Assembly (NCBI GenBank): GCA_031835245.1
Contig: JAVKOQ010000017.1
Coordinates: 207,501 to 271,500, forward strand
Length of the DNA stretch: 64,000 bases
Reading direction: 5' to 3'
Source of the DNA: Balamuthia mandrillaris
Lineage: Eukaryota > Discosea > Longamoebia > Balamuthiidae
Position 1 is the first letter of the stretch. Each line of letters begins with the position of its first letter. The notes under the pieces were generated by a model. It did not search any database. It was not told where the DNA came from and saw nothing but the letters and a program-made list of their open reading frames with translations. Made by a program: the position numbers and the translations under genes. Of the stretch, positions 1 through 9,636 are shown piece after piece.

Positions 1-76
1 ATCACCTGTCCTCGGTCAGCTTCGGAAGTAAACGCAGACAATTTTGGTAAATCTCTCGGTCCAGTTCTCGCACTTG

Positions 77-107
<31 letters not shown>

Positions 108-565
108 TCCTGCTCGTTATCCCTCATTGTTTGGATGCAACTATAACAGAAATATGCAAAAGAGAGTTGAACTTCACCGAGAACGCTGTTTTATATTTTC
201 CAATTGTGAAATAGTACGTGTCCCTCACTGTTACTCACAAGGTTATGCCTGCTGAAACAACAATGAAAAGCTTCTCTAATGGTGTGGGCAAAGAGTACGA
301 AAAGCTGTTGAACGCAGATGAGATCATCGTCTACTTAGAAGAAGCACAAGATCCAGAACGTTATGCTGCCAAGTACAAAATCGAAGCACCGTCCGAGGAG
401 GCCCAAGAAGAACAGGAAGAAGCCCCAGAAGGAGAGGCTGAACCGGAAGGGGGAGAAAAAGTAAACCAGAAAGAAATCGTTGAAGGAGAGGAAGACAAGG
501 AGTGGGAATGGGTGGACCTCGAGTTCCCCGTGGAGGTACAGATCGAAGGCAGAGACATCTGGTAG
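1..565 (+). CDS. Unknown acidic protein, 3' end only
   Basis: Last part of a gene entering from the left edge. My model uses an exon at 1-27 (reads ITCPRSASE, donor GTAAAC), an intron at 28-214 holding a CT tract, and a terminal exon at 215-565 after the acceptor AATAG. The phases match (0/0), and an in-frame TAG just before 215 forces an acceptor there or later. A shorter model would start at the ATG at 245. The exon reads TVTHKVMPAETTMK early, then a region very rich in Glu, and ends EIQ-type residues into GRDIW-stop at 565. I do not recognise the family. It is probably cytosolic; no membrane segment or signal peptide is visible. Certain: an open, biased frame. Uncertain: the link to the first 27 bases. 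Confidence 0.5.
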
Positions 566-741
566 GTCCCCGAGAGGGCACGTGTTTCGTTTTATTGAAC
601 AGATATTCAATAAATCCAAAAATTTGGACAAAAATCATCGATAGTTAAAATATTACTATGGATTCTCGATTGCTTCAAATTTTTTTCCATCCTTGCCGAT
701 TATGCTGAAAAATTCGTCAAAAAACGAGAATAATCCGCAAA

Positions 742-986
742 ATGTTGAACGAGAAACATCGAAGAAGGATAGCCCAGCGCATCGCCGAAGCGGTCGGCGG
801 CGGCCAAGAAGACCGCGGCCAGGAGGAGCTGGTGGAGGTGGTGCCGTGCTCTGGCGGATGTGACAACGACGCTTTCGTGGCCCGTCGTGCGGGTTGCCCC
901 ACCAAGTTCTTCCTTAAAGTCAACGAGAAGGGCAAAGAAGAAGCGCTGAGCAAGTTCGAAGCGGAAGCTATGGCGTTGAGGGACAT

Positions 987-1025
<39 letters not shown>

Positions 1026-1200
1026 ACTCATCCAAGCTCCTAACCGTTTGAAAGAGTGCTACGAACACGATTCGTGTGCCTGAACCGCTTGTCACAGACA
1101 CGCTGCGAGAGGACGGAGGTGGAGGGGCCTTCTTTGTGATGGAATACCTGGCCTTCACCAGCACCGATCGTGGCACGGATAAAATGGTTTGTTATCTGCT

Positions 1201-1231
<31 letters not shown>

Positions 1232-1298
1232 ATCTCGTGTTCTCTTATCTGCTCTGTGCTTTACTGCTTAGCTGTCTGTCTCTGTCTCTCTCTGTCTC

Positions 1299-1345
<47 letters not shown>

Positions 1346-2228
1346 CTCGCTCTCGCGCGCTCTCTCTCTCGTGACGTTTTTGCTACCCCTTCTCTTTTGC
1401 TCATTTCGTGGTGTTTTTGAAAGTTTGGGGAACAGTTGGCTGCACTTCACTTGGCTTCCCCGCCATCCCAGCATAGCTCTTCTTTTGGCTACGCCGTGTA
1501 AGACGCATACATCTTTTTTGTATTTGTTGGAAAGAAAAAAGAGCCCCAAGAGATAGGAAACTGACGAAACAGAATGCAGGGATAACTGGTGTGGAGCAGA
1601 TAAACAGTTCAATACGCCGTGGAGCATCGAGGATTGGCCACAATTCTATTCCCAGTACCGTCTCGGTGCGATCTTCGTTCTCCCTCTCTTCCGCCTAACT
1701 TCTGCTTCTTCCTATCCCTGTTCTTGTCGTTCTTGTTCTTGTTCTTTTTGTTCCTCTTGTTCTTCTTCTTCTTCTTCTTCTTCTTCTTGTTCTTCTTCTT
1801 CTTCTTGTTCTTCTTCTTCTTCTTCTTCTTCTTCTTCTTCTTGTGCTTCTTCTTCTTCTTCTTCTTCTTCTTCTTCTTCTTCTGCTCTTCCCTTATTCTT
1901 CCTCCTTTCATGCTCATGCTTTCGTTGTTCATTCTTAAATTTTTCCAGAGCCACAACGGCGACGCATACAAGAGCGCTACAAGGACAATGAGATCGTATC
2001 TCTTATTGAACAGCTTCAAGAAGCATTGCCTACATTCTTCTGCGGTCTGCGAGAGCCCATCAAGCCCAGCCTCCTGCACGGCGATCTTTGGTCTGGCAAT
2101 TGGGCTGCCGTCATGGTGGACAACGACGGAACCTCCGCTGAAAAACAGGCTGTCATCTTTGATCCAGCTGCCTATTATGGCCATCATGAGTGTGAGCTTG
2201 GCATTATGAGTATGGAGTGTTTCTCTGT

Positions 2229-2264
<36 letters not shown>

Positions 2265-2558
2265 TCTCTGCCTCTGTCTCTGCTGACGAAAAAAAAAAAA
2301 CAAAAAACAAAAAAACAAAAAAAAAAAAAACAAACAGGTATGTTTGGAGGTCCATCAACAGAGTTCTACAAAGCGTATCATGCTCTCATACCGAAGGAAG
2401 AAGGGTTTGATGACCGCCAAGACCTCTATCAGCTATACCACTACCTCAACCACTACAGCATCTTTGGGAGAGGCTACCGAGGCACTTGTCTCAACATCCT
2501 CCGCAAACTTCTGGAGATCAGTTACAGGGCTGGAAATTGCCGGAACCATAGGGCTTAA
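742..2558 (+). CDS. FN3K: Fructosamine/ketosamine-3-kinase family protein
   Basis: Six exons: 742-987, 1055-1186, 1424-1497, 1580-1665, 1949-2209 and 2338-2558. They sum to 1020 nt (339 aa), close to the roughly 300 aa of the family. Known role: phosphorylates ketosamines on glycated proteins so that they decompose (protein deglycation, cytosol). Visible motifs, in order: FFLKV (ATP-binding Lys), FVMEYL hinge, [13 protein letters not shown], the catalytic HGDLWSGNW, then [11 protein letters not shown] with the metal-binding Asp, and MFGGPS. The C-terminal half reads [14 protein letters not shown], typical of the family. Introns carry CT or CTT tracts (about 988-1020, 1202-1360, 1745-1885, 2230-2260). 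Several splice phases were fixed by restoring these motifs. No disruption is seen, so the gene looks functional. Confidence 0.92.
1202..1360 (+). repeat. CT-rich microsatellite in FN3K intron
   Basis: A (CT)n tract interrupted by GT and GC steps inside the second intron of the ketosamine kinase. It serves as an extended sense-strand polypyrimidine tract. It creates long artificial Ser/Leu frames on + and Glu/Arg frames on the minus strand. Confidence 0.9.
1735..1885 (+). repeat. (CTT)n trinucleotide tract in FN3K intron
   Basis: Imperfect CTT/GTT repeat of about 150 bp in intron 4, read as poly-Phe/Leu or poly-Glu/Lys in non-genic frames. It precedes the acceptor TTTTTCCAG at 1948. Confidence 0.9.
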
Positions 2559-2595
2559 AGATAACTACCACCGACAAGCAAACTGATGTAATCCA

Positions 2596-2640
<45 letters not shown>

Positions 2641-2750
2641 TTCCTTATCTATTCTTCTAGTGCTGTTTTTTTTTAAAACTTTTTTGTGAAACATGGACTT
2701 ATTGTTACTTTAACCATAATTTTACAGTGGGTTCTATCGAAAACACAAAC

Positions 2751-5700
2751 TCACGCAGAAAGTTCTTTGGCCTTTTGCAACTTCTTGATGATGTCTCGGA
2801 ATGAAGGTCTGCCGTCACAGCAACAGACACAGACGAGGATGGAAGATGAAGATGATGTGATCAGAAAATGCTCAAGTTAGAACTATACCCATTGAAGAGA
2901 AGAGAGTAGAAGAAAGAGAAGTATCAAAAGAAGAGGGGAGTTGCCTTTTCTTGGAATCCAATTGGCAACATTCTTGCAACAAGGTGTGCAATATTTGCGG
3001 AGCGGAAGGAGGCACGGTGAGCACCTCTCCATTCATAACAGAAAGAACCACCTGAGCGTTGTTCTTGCCCGCGTATGGCTGTTCTCCTGGATTGACCATC
3101 TCCCACAGCAACACCCCATAACCTGTAGGAAAATGGAGCAGAGGCAGTGCACGAGGAAACAAACAATTTGGTTGGTGCAAGAAGAGAAGCGAGCGACAAA
3201 GAGAACGACGAAGCGAAGAGAAGAGAACGACGAAGAGAACGATGAAAAGAAGAGAACGATGAGGAGAAGAGAAGAAAACGCACTCCAGACGTCTGATTTT
3301 TCTGTGGCTTGGCCTTTTCCGTCCAGAGCTTCTGGAGCAGTCCATCTTACTGGAACCTTTGACTCTCCAGCTGATTCATCCACCATGCTTGACAGACCGA
3401 AGTCTGGTTTCATTGGACGTCAGAAATGAAGGAAAAAGAGAAAATGGAGGGAGAACAGAAGGAAGAAGAAGATGAAGGAGAAGAAGGAGAAGAAGGCAAA
3501 CCTCCAACTTTGATGGAAAGATCTGAGGTGAGGAGAATGTTGCGAGCAGCAAGGTCGCGATGGATGATGCCTTCGGAGTGCAAGTGGTGCATGCCTCGGG
3601 CCACCTGAATGGCCATTTTGATGATGGGCTGCTACCCTTCTGCCGGGTGTTTGCGAAGGAAATGCTTGAGGTCTCCTTTTTCCAAGTACTCCGTCACCAA
3701 ACACCACGGGTGGTCCTCTTCCATGCACACCCCATACAATTGCACCACATTCGCGTGAGGTCTCAGATTCCTATCACTGAATGAAAGAAGGCAAGAAAGG
3801 AAGAGAAAGCAAAAAGCAAAGGGCCTCAAAAGAAAGAAAGAAAGAAACGACAAGAAAGAAAGAAACGACAAGAAAGAGAGAGAATGTTTGAGTACTTCAA
3901 GATGTCCATTTCAGCTTTGAAGTTCTCTTTGAGGGCGGGAGATTCCATGATCCCGTTGAACTGCATGCATCAAAAACGAACCACCATCACCATGTGAGAT
4001 TCTCTCCAACAGGAGGAGAAATGAACAAGGAGAACGTACCAATTTGATAGCGACAGGCGTTTCTCTCCAGTTGCCTCGCCACACCACACCGAAACCTCTG
4101 TTTCACACGCACATTTGTTCACATACCAGAAGAAGAAAAAGGAGGCGAGGAGAACGGGACGCACCCTTTGCCGATCACCTCAATGAACTCCAGTTCGGAG
4201 AAAGGGATTTCCCATTGGATGCCTCTCCCCTCTGACCCTGAGGACTGCTGTTTGGAGGCACGAGAGCTGGGAAACTCTTTGGGGTCCGCGTAGACTTCCA
4301 ATTCATCGGCACACTCCAGGTCCTCCATTTCTCTCCTCTTCCTCTGCAGTGCGGCTCGTCGTCGGCGATAAACAATGCACGCCACGGTGGGGATGAGGAG
4401 GAGGATCAAGAGCAGTCCACCTCCTATGGTGACCCACATCCACTTGTCTGTGAAACACTCTGGATTGCTTTCTCCTCTCGAAGAGGAGGAAGAAGTGGAA
4501 GCAGAAGAAGTGTCATCTATATCAACCACAAAAACTAAGCGTGAGTTACATCAAGACAGGCGAAGGGAACGCAAAGAGGAGCGTACCATGCACAAAATGG
4601 AAGCTCAAAGGTTGAACAACAGGGTTTTGGATGGTGTTTGGGAAAGAGCTGTTGCATTCCACCTTAACCTCCAACTCTCTTACTCGGCGATCCACAGACA
4701 GGAAGACTTGAACTTCAGAGGCTGTTCCTGCTCTCATTTCCTGGATAGTGCATTCAGTTAACCAAAAGGGAAGCCCAGTGGAGGTGAACAGCACTCCATG
4801 GTCCACACAATCCGGGGAAATCAAGGAGGAGGACGAGATCAGAGGAGCATCCGAGCCTTGAAAAATGAGGTTGCAGTTCACATCCCTTGCGAATCCTGCC
4901 CCTGAAATGTTAGCCTCCAGAAACACGACAACGGTTTCATTAAAGAGGATGGCTTCATAGTATGTTTTCTTGCCCATGTCACCCTGAGAATTGTGGTGAG
5001 TATTGTCTTGCAAACCAAGCAAGCATCACGGGTGACCTCACCTGCTTTCTTTTTTTTTTTGGGCTGTTGGCGTCCCTTCCGTCCGTGATGCCTTTGTGCT
5101 CTCGTTCTGTCTCCGCTTCCTTATCTGAGGGCCAGGCGCCAATATCAACACGGACATCAACGTCGCCCAGCTCTTCAATGAACATCACATTCAAAGAAGG
5201 CTGTTCTCCTCCAACCACAAGACCTGCTTCATCCAGACAAGCGAAAGAAACATCAAAAGTTGGGGTGCCTGCAAGATCAGACAAAGCAGAGACGGAAATG
5301 CTGGGGGTGGTGTTGCCTGGGGCAGCATCCACCTGGCAAGAGACCCTGAGATGTGGGTGGTAACTTGCCTCACAGTTGGAGGCTTGCGCCACGCTGCCTT
5401 CAAAGCGAAGAGCAGCAACGGAGAAGTCCCAGGTGCAAATGGATCTCAAGGAAGAGGAAGGACCCTCATTGTGGATGAGGGAAGTGATGTTGGCAACTGA
5501 ATGGATGTAGAGACTTCCCCCAGTTGCGTCTGTAAGTTCGCAGGCACAAAAAAGTAAGAAAGAAAGAAAGAAAGAAGAACGAAAGAAAGAAAGAAAGAAA
5601 CGAAAAGAAAGAATGAGGCGAAAAGTTAAAAAGGACGTTGTGAAAGAAAGAAAGAAAAGCAAAATGAAAGGACAGAATGAAAAAGATGTTGTCATACCAG

Positions 5701-6809
5701 CGAAAGATTGGGTGAGATTCCAAAGAGAAGTGACATTGAAGTTGTGCACCTGCGAAAGCATGGAGTTCACGCTTCCAAACACAAAACAATTGTCTGCCTC
5801 GATGGTTATCATCCCACGATAATCAGGAGATGGAAGAATGACCACTTCGGTGATGGAGCCTAATGAGAGATCATTCGCATGTTAAACATATATTCATATT
5901 TTGTTAAGAAACCAACCTTCAGTCATAGGGATTATGTCGCCAGTTCCGTTGCACCTCAACCGGTTGGCGTCTTCAAGCATTTGGCAATTCGGAGTGAGAA
6001 CCACAAACTCTGGATGGGATGTTTTGATGTCACATACTGAGTCTCTGGCGTTGGATGGGCCAAAGTTCCCCACCCATACCTCCATCACAGAAGGCTTCCC
6101 AGCTATATGGAGGAACGGTTGAGAATGAATGGAAGAATTCAACGAGACCACTGCCTCTCCTGTGGTGAAGCTCAATGCCGCTTCGTTAAAGGCGGTAACC
6201 GCTGCCCACTTCCACTCGGGATACGCTGTGGGAAAAGCAAAGTGAGTCACATCAGTGCTGCGAGGGAGGGAAGAACGTGAAGCAGGTGCGTTCATACTGA
6301 ATCTCCTGTTGTTCCAAACTCCCTTGCCATCATTTATCTTTTTGCGGATAGCACCAAAAGGAATCGCAATGTCAACCTTAAAAATGACCTCGTTAAAGCG
6401 GCAATAGGGTTCATCTGGGGTCGCCATGTAACAAATTGCCCAAACGTCATCGGTGAAGCACTGCTTGTTGAAGCAATCCCATTCCGAACTGGGGTCGCTT
6501 TTGATGATTCCAGCTGGTTTGAGTGTGGTTTTGGGGGAGCGTTAGCAAGTGAATAATGAAAGAAGTGAAAAAGCAGGAAGAGAAAACACCTACCGTTTCC
6601 TTGCACCAAGGAACTTGACTCTATATAGAATCTACAGGTGCCATAGTAAACACCTTGTATGTGCAGTTTGAAGCGGGCCTGGGTCGTTGTACCAGGGATG
6701 GGGTTTTCCACCCCAAGGAACGAGAATAACTGGGCTCCTCGTCCAACGTCCACTGCTGCGGACAAGCTCAACGCCAGCAGAAGCTCCCAACCAATACACC
6801 TGCGCATGG
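2751..6809 (-). CDS. Receptor-type tyrosine kinase with internal in-frame TAG
   Basis: Starts at the ATG at 6809 with a signal peptide ([18 protein letters not shown]). A large secreted region on several exons follows (about 6730-4560; many NxS/T sites and Cys). Then comes one membrane helix near 4440-4380 ([16 protein letters not shown]) followed by RRRR. The kinase domain is complete: [22 protein letters not shown] (Lys), EMDILK (Glu), [36 protein letters not shown], and the RPSF block before the stop at 2751. HRDLAARN plus RWTAPE mark a true tyrosine kinase. Oddities: a TAG at 3634-3632 lies in frame between KHPAEG and [13 protein letters not shown], and the last intron (about 2932-2811) must be GC-AG to restore KKRPSF. 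Possible readings are a sequence error, an inactive allele, a pseudogene or readthrough. The ligand is unknown. Confidence 0.88.
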
Positions 6810-7301
6810 TCTTTTTAACCTGTGGGAAACTTGGCCTTTGATCGTTTGGTTTGTGTGGAGAGAAATGAAAACCAAAAATAGTGGACGAACAAACGGAAAC
6901 AAGAAATGACTCGCTGGTTTTTTCCATTGGGGGTTAGATTGCCCACCAATCGCCGACCAAGGCAACAACAAGAAAAGATCTAGAGAAAGACGACTGGTTG
7001 CAAGCTCATCGTCGCAATTTGTGAACCAAATATAACAAAATTCTGCTGAAGTAAATTGTTGCCCTTTATTCATTCAACCCGTGGGCTACGGCAAGGAATT
7101 TTAATCATCGATTGCAGCAGCACACATGATGGAATAAATGAAAGGCCGCGCCGAATTTATTTCAAATAGGACAGAAGATACCCACCAAGAGAAGCCATCA
7201 GCAATAAAGGGAATATTCGAACACTCGGTTCGCTCACATATTGGTAACAAGTGCCCTGGGGTCAAAATATTACCCAGGTTTTGAAAGCATTTTCTCTGTA
7301 A
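6810..7301. other. Intergenic, 5' flank of receptor kinase
   Basis: AT-moderate sequence between the kinase start and a tRNA gene. It should contain the minus-strand kinase promoter. No coding exon or repeat is evident. Confidence 0.5.
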
Positions 7302-7373
7302 AGCCCCATGGTGTAGTTGGTAACATGCGAGGTTCTGGTTCTCGCGCCCTCAGTTCGATTCTGGGTGGGGCTG
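7302..7373 (+). tRNA. tRNA-Gln (anticodon CTG)
   Basis: Folds as a complete cloverleaf. The 7-bp acceptor stem pairs AGCCCCA with TGGGGCT. The D arm is GTGT/ACAT around AGTTGGTA. The anticodon stem is CGAGG/TCTCG with loop TTCTGGT, giving anticodon CTG (reads CAG, Gln). The variable loop is 4 nt, and the T arm is CTCAG/CTGGG with loop TTCGATT. G7373 is the discriminator. Internal A and B boxes (GTGTAGTTGGTAACA, AGTTCGATTCT) fit Pol III promoters. There is no intron and CCA is not encoded. A T7 run follows. Confidence 0.93.
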
Positions 7374-7379
7374 TAACTC

Positions 7380-7386
7380 TTTTTTT
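7380..7386 (+). terminator. Pol III T-run terminator
   Basis: Seven consecutive T residues, 7 nt past the tRNA 3' end, as expected for RNA polymerase III termination. Confidence 0.8.
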
Positions 7387-7991
7387 GATCAGTGTCGACA
7401 ATTATACTGCTCGAAAAAAAAAGACGACGCAGCCGCTTTGCAAGAAACAAAGGAGTTGCAAGAAAAAGGATGGGAGGGAAGGACAGGAACACCTTTACCT
7501 TTGTTCCAAATTGCACCGTTCAAAGAGCAGAACGGAAGATGTTGTTGGTACGGGCGGAGGAAAGAAGCGATGGCAACGATGATTTTTTAGCCCTCAGTTG
7601 TTCGAACGCTCTGATAAGCTTTTCTAACTGCACCTTTCACCACTGTACCTCAGCTTTCTCTGCAGAGAAATAGACAAAGTGGCACCACCAAAGAACACAG
7701 GTTTGAGTTTGTCAGTCGGTAGACCGACGCGCAATGATTCAGTTAGATAGTAGTCCTTGTCGACACTGGTAAAGTAGCAGCGAAGCCCAAGGACTTTTTT
7801 TGCCACCCTTTTTTCCCTTGCCATTTCCTTTTGCCCTTTGCCCTTTTATCGATAGATTTCAAATAAAATGTAAAAATCCAATTTTTCAACATTATCGTTG
7901 GCTACATTGGGTTTGAGGCGCATCATGCATCGTGTCGTCACGGCCAAAAGAGGTAGAGCCAAGAAGCAAAAAAGAAACAAAAAAAAGGACG
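7387..7991. other. Intergenic with two TGTCGACA palindromes
   Basis: Spacer between the tRNA and the coiled-coil gene. It holds TGTCGACA at 7393-7400 and 7758-7765 and a tight inverted repeat (GTCGGT/ACCGAC, 7715-7728). Apart from the weak minus-strand ORF listed separately, I see no gene. Confidence 0.5.
7624..7824 (-). CDS. Small ORF, 66 aa, doubtful
   Basis: Single open frame from ATG at 7824 to stop at 7624. It begins MAREKRVAKKVLGLR (basic) and contains LPTDKLKPVFFGG. Composition is not low-complexity, unlike most chance frames here, and no other gene overlaps it. I recognise no family. It could be an exon of a larger gene or non-coding. Confidence 0.25.
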   Translation of the reverse strand: MAREKRVAKKVLGLRCYFTSVDKDYYLTESLRVGLPTDKLKPVFFGGATLSISLQRKLRYSGERCS

Positions 7992-8845
7992 ATGCAAGCC
8001 GCCTCCTCGCTGTTGCCGTTCTCGCGGAGCGTGGCCACCCGTTCGGCCGGTGCTGCGCTTGTTGCGGCGCCCAATGGGCTCGCGAGGGGTTCTTTGTGCG
8101 CTGTTGTTGTTCCCTCTGGTCCGGTCCACCAATCCCGCCGCGGCTACGCCTTGAAAAGCGGCAGCGATGCTTACTACCTCGACAGCAACCGCCCTCCCAA
8201 CGATGAAAAACCCGTTCCCGCCTTCCTTGGTGGCGTTCCCTTTTCTCCTCTCTCTCCCTCTCTCTATTACTTTCTTTTTTCACCTCAAAAGCTTCCTTCT
8301 CACCTCCTTGGCATTCGTTCAATCCAACTTCCTCAGAGCGCGACAAAGCTAAAATGCTGGACGTCTTCAACGTGGAGATTCCCTTCCGCTGGGGGCAGAC
8401 GCCTCACCTCAGGGAGACCCCTGCCACCGCTCGCCGCAGGGCCAACCGCCGCCGCCTCACGGAGATCCGCAAACGGGCCTTTGACTACGTGCAGGACACG
8501 CTGAGTCGCGAGGCGGAGCGTTTCCGCCAGGAGAGAGAGCAGATTGAGCGTTGGAAGCAAATCCGGCGCGAGCAAAAGCTGTCCCGCTGGCTCGTCAAGA
8601 TGAGGCACCAGGAGGAGGTGGACAGGGAGGTCCGCCAGGAGATCGAGCAGCACAAGCAGAGGAAGCTGAGGATGTGGCAGCTCAGGCAGGAGGAGCAGCA
8701 CAAGGCCCGGCTGGAGTTCCTCAGGGCGTTGGAGGAGGAGAAGGACAGATTCGAGCTGACGGACCTGCCCAAGATGTTGGAGCTGAAGAACCAGCGCTAT
8801 GCAACCTGGATGAGCATGCCTTGGTTCCGCGAGGAGAATTCTTAA
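7992..8845 (+). CDS. Putative mitochondrial coiled-coil protein
   Basis: Two exons, 7992-8229 and 8337-8845, sum to 747 nt (248 aa) with matching phase 1. The first in-frame ATG opens MQAASSLLPFSRSVATRSAG, rich in Arg/Ser/Ala and without acids, which looks like a mitochondrial presequence. Exon 2 begins ERDKAKMLDVFNVEIPFRWG and then runs into an almost continuous Arg/Glu/Gln coiled coil (about residues 115-220), ending with MSMPWF. Size, presequence and coil resemble small mitoribosomal subunit proteins such as mS26, but I cannot confirm this. GC is higher than in the flanks, as for other coding exons here. Confidence 0.7.
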
Positions 8846-9242
8846 ACAACACGCCACACTCTTACAATAGCACTTCTTCTGTTTGTTTTTCTTCCATTTC
8901 ACAACGGGGAAGGTTTTTGTTGATTCCTGTTCAGTGGCATGAACGGAAAGAAGAAGAAGAAGAAGAAGAAGAAGAAGAAGAAGAAGAAGAAGAAGAACAA
9001 GAAGAAGAACAGGAAGAACAAGAACAAGCAGCTGAGCCTCTCTGTCTCGCCTGACCGTTTATCCCTTGCAAGCTGCTCAATTGCTTCAGTTTTTGTCCAA
9101 TTCTTGAGCACGATATCACGATTATGAAATACGATTGGTTTCATTTTCGTCGACACCAAGGCTTTTGAATTCCCATTGGAAGAACCAAGAACAGGGTAAC
9201 AGAAAAAAGAAAGAAAAAGAAAGAGATCAACAACAAAAAAAA
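8846..9242. other. Intergenic with (GAA)n tract
   Basis: Contains a (GAA/AAG)n trinucleotide run at about 8947-9025, then AT-rich DNA with a CGTCGACA site near 9149. It leads into the ankyrin kinase start. No gene is seen. Confidence 0.6.
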
Positions 9243-9600
9243 ATGGAAGATGAGGAGGAAGTCTTTTTGAGATGGGTCAAAGAAGGGGACTTGGATGCCG
9301 TAACCAAACGTGTGGAAGCCTTGGAAAAAAAAGTTCAAAAGGAGGAGGAGGAAGAAGAGGAAGAGGAAGTGGAGGAAGACGAGGAAGAAAGGAAGAAGAA
9401 AGACAAGGCAACAAGGCAAAGAGTGGAGGCGTTGGTGAACGCGAAAGAGAAATCAGGGCACCTCCGAACGTGCCTGCACTACGCCTGCGAAAAGGGACAT
9501 ATTCCCATGATCGACTTTCTTCTCTCCAAAGGCGCTGGTTTGATGCTTTTTATCTTTCTTCTCTTTGTCCCTCTCTCCTTCTCTCCCTCTGTCCTTCCTT

Positions 9601-9636
<36 letters not shown>

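Noticed and set aside
1-127. Minus-strand frame from ATG 127 (MRDNEQ then Glu/Arg repeats) running to about position 5
   Set aside because: The Glu/Arg part is just the CT tract read backwards, and the splice-consistent + strand model covers the region and obeys the sense-pyrimidine trend.
1609-2358. 249-codon minus frame opposite the ketosamine kinase
   Set aside because: Mostly poly-Lys/Arg from CTT and CT tracts; antisense to confirmed exons.
3601-3634. 31-nt GT...AG segment that would remove the TAG in the tyrosine kinase
   Set aside because: Removing it shifts the frame and destroys the following [10 protein letters not shown] helix; it is also too short for a normal intron.
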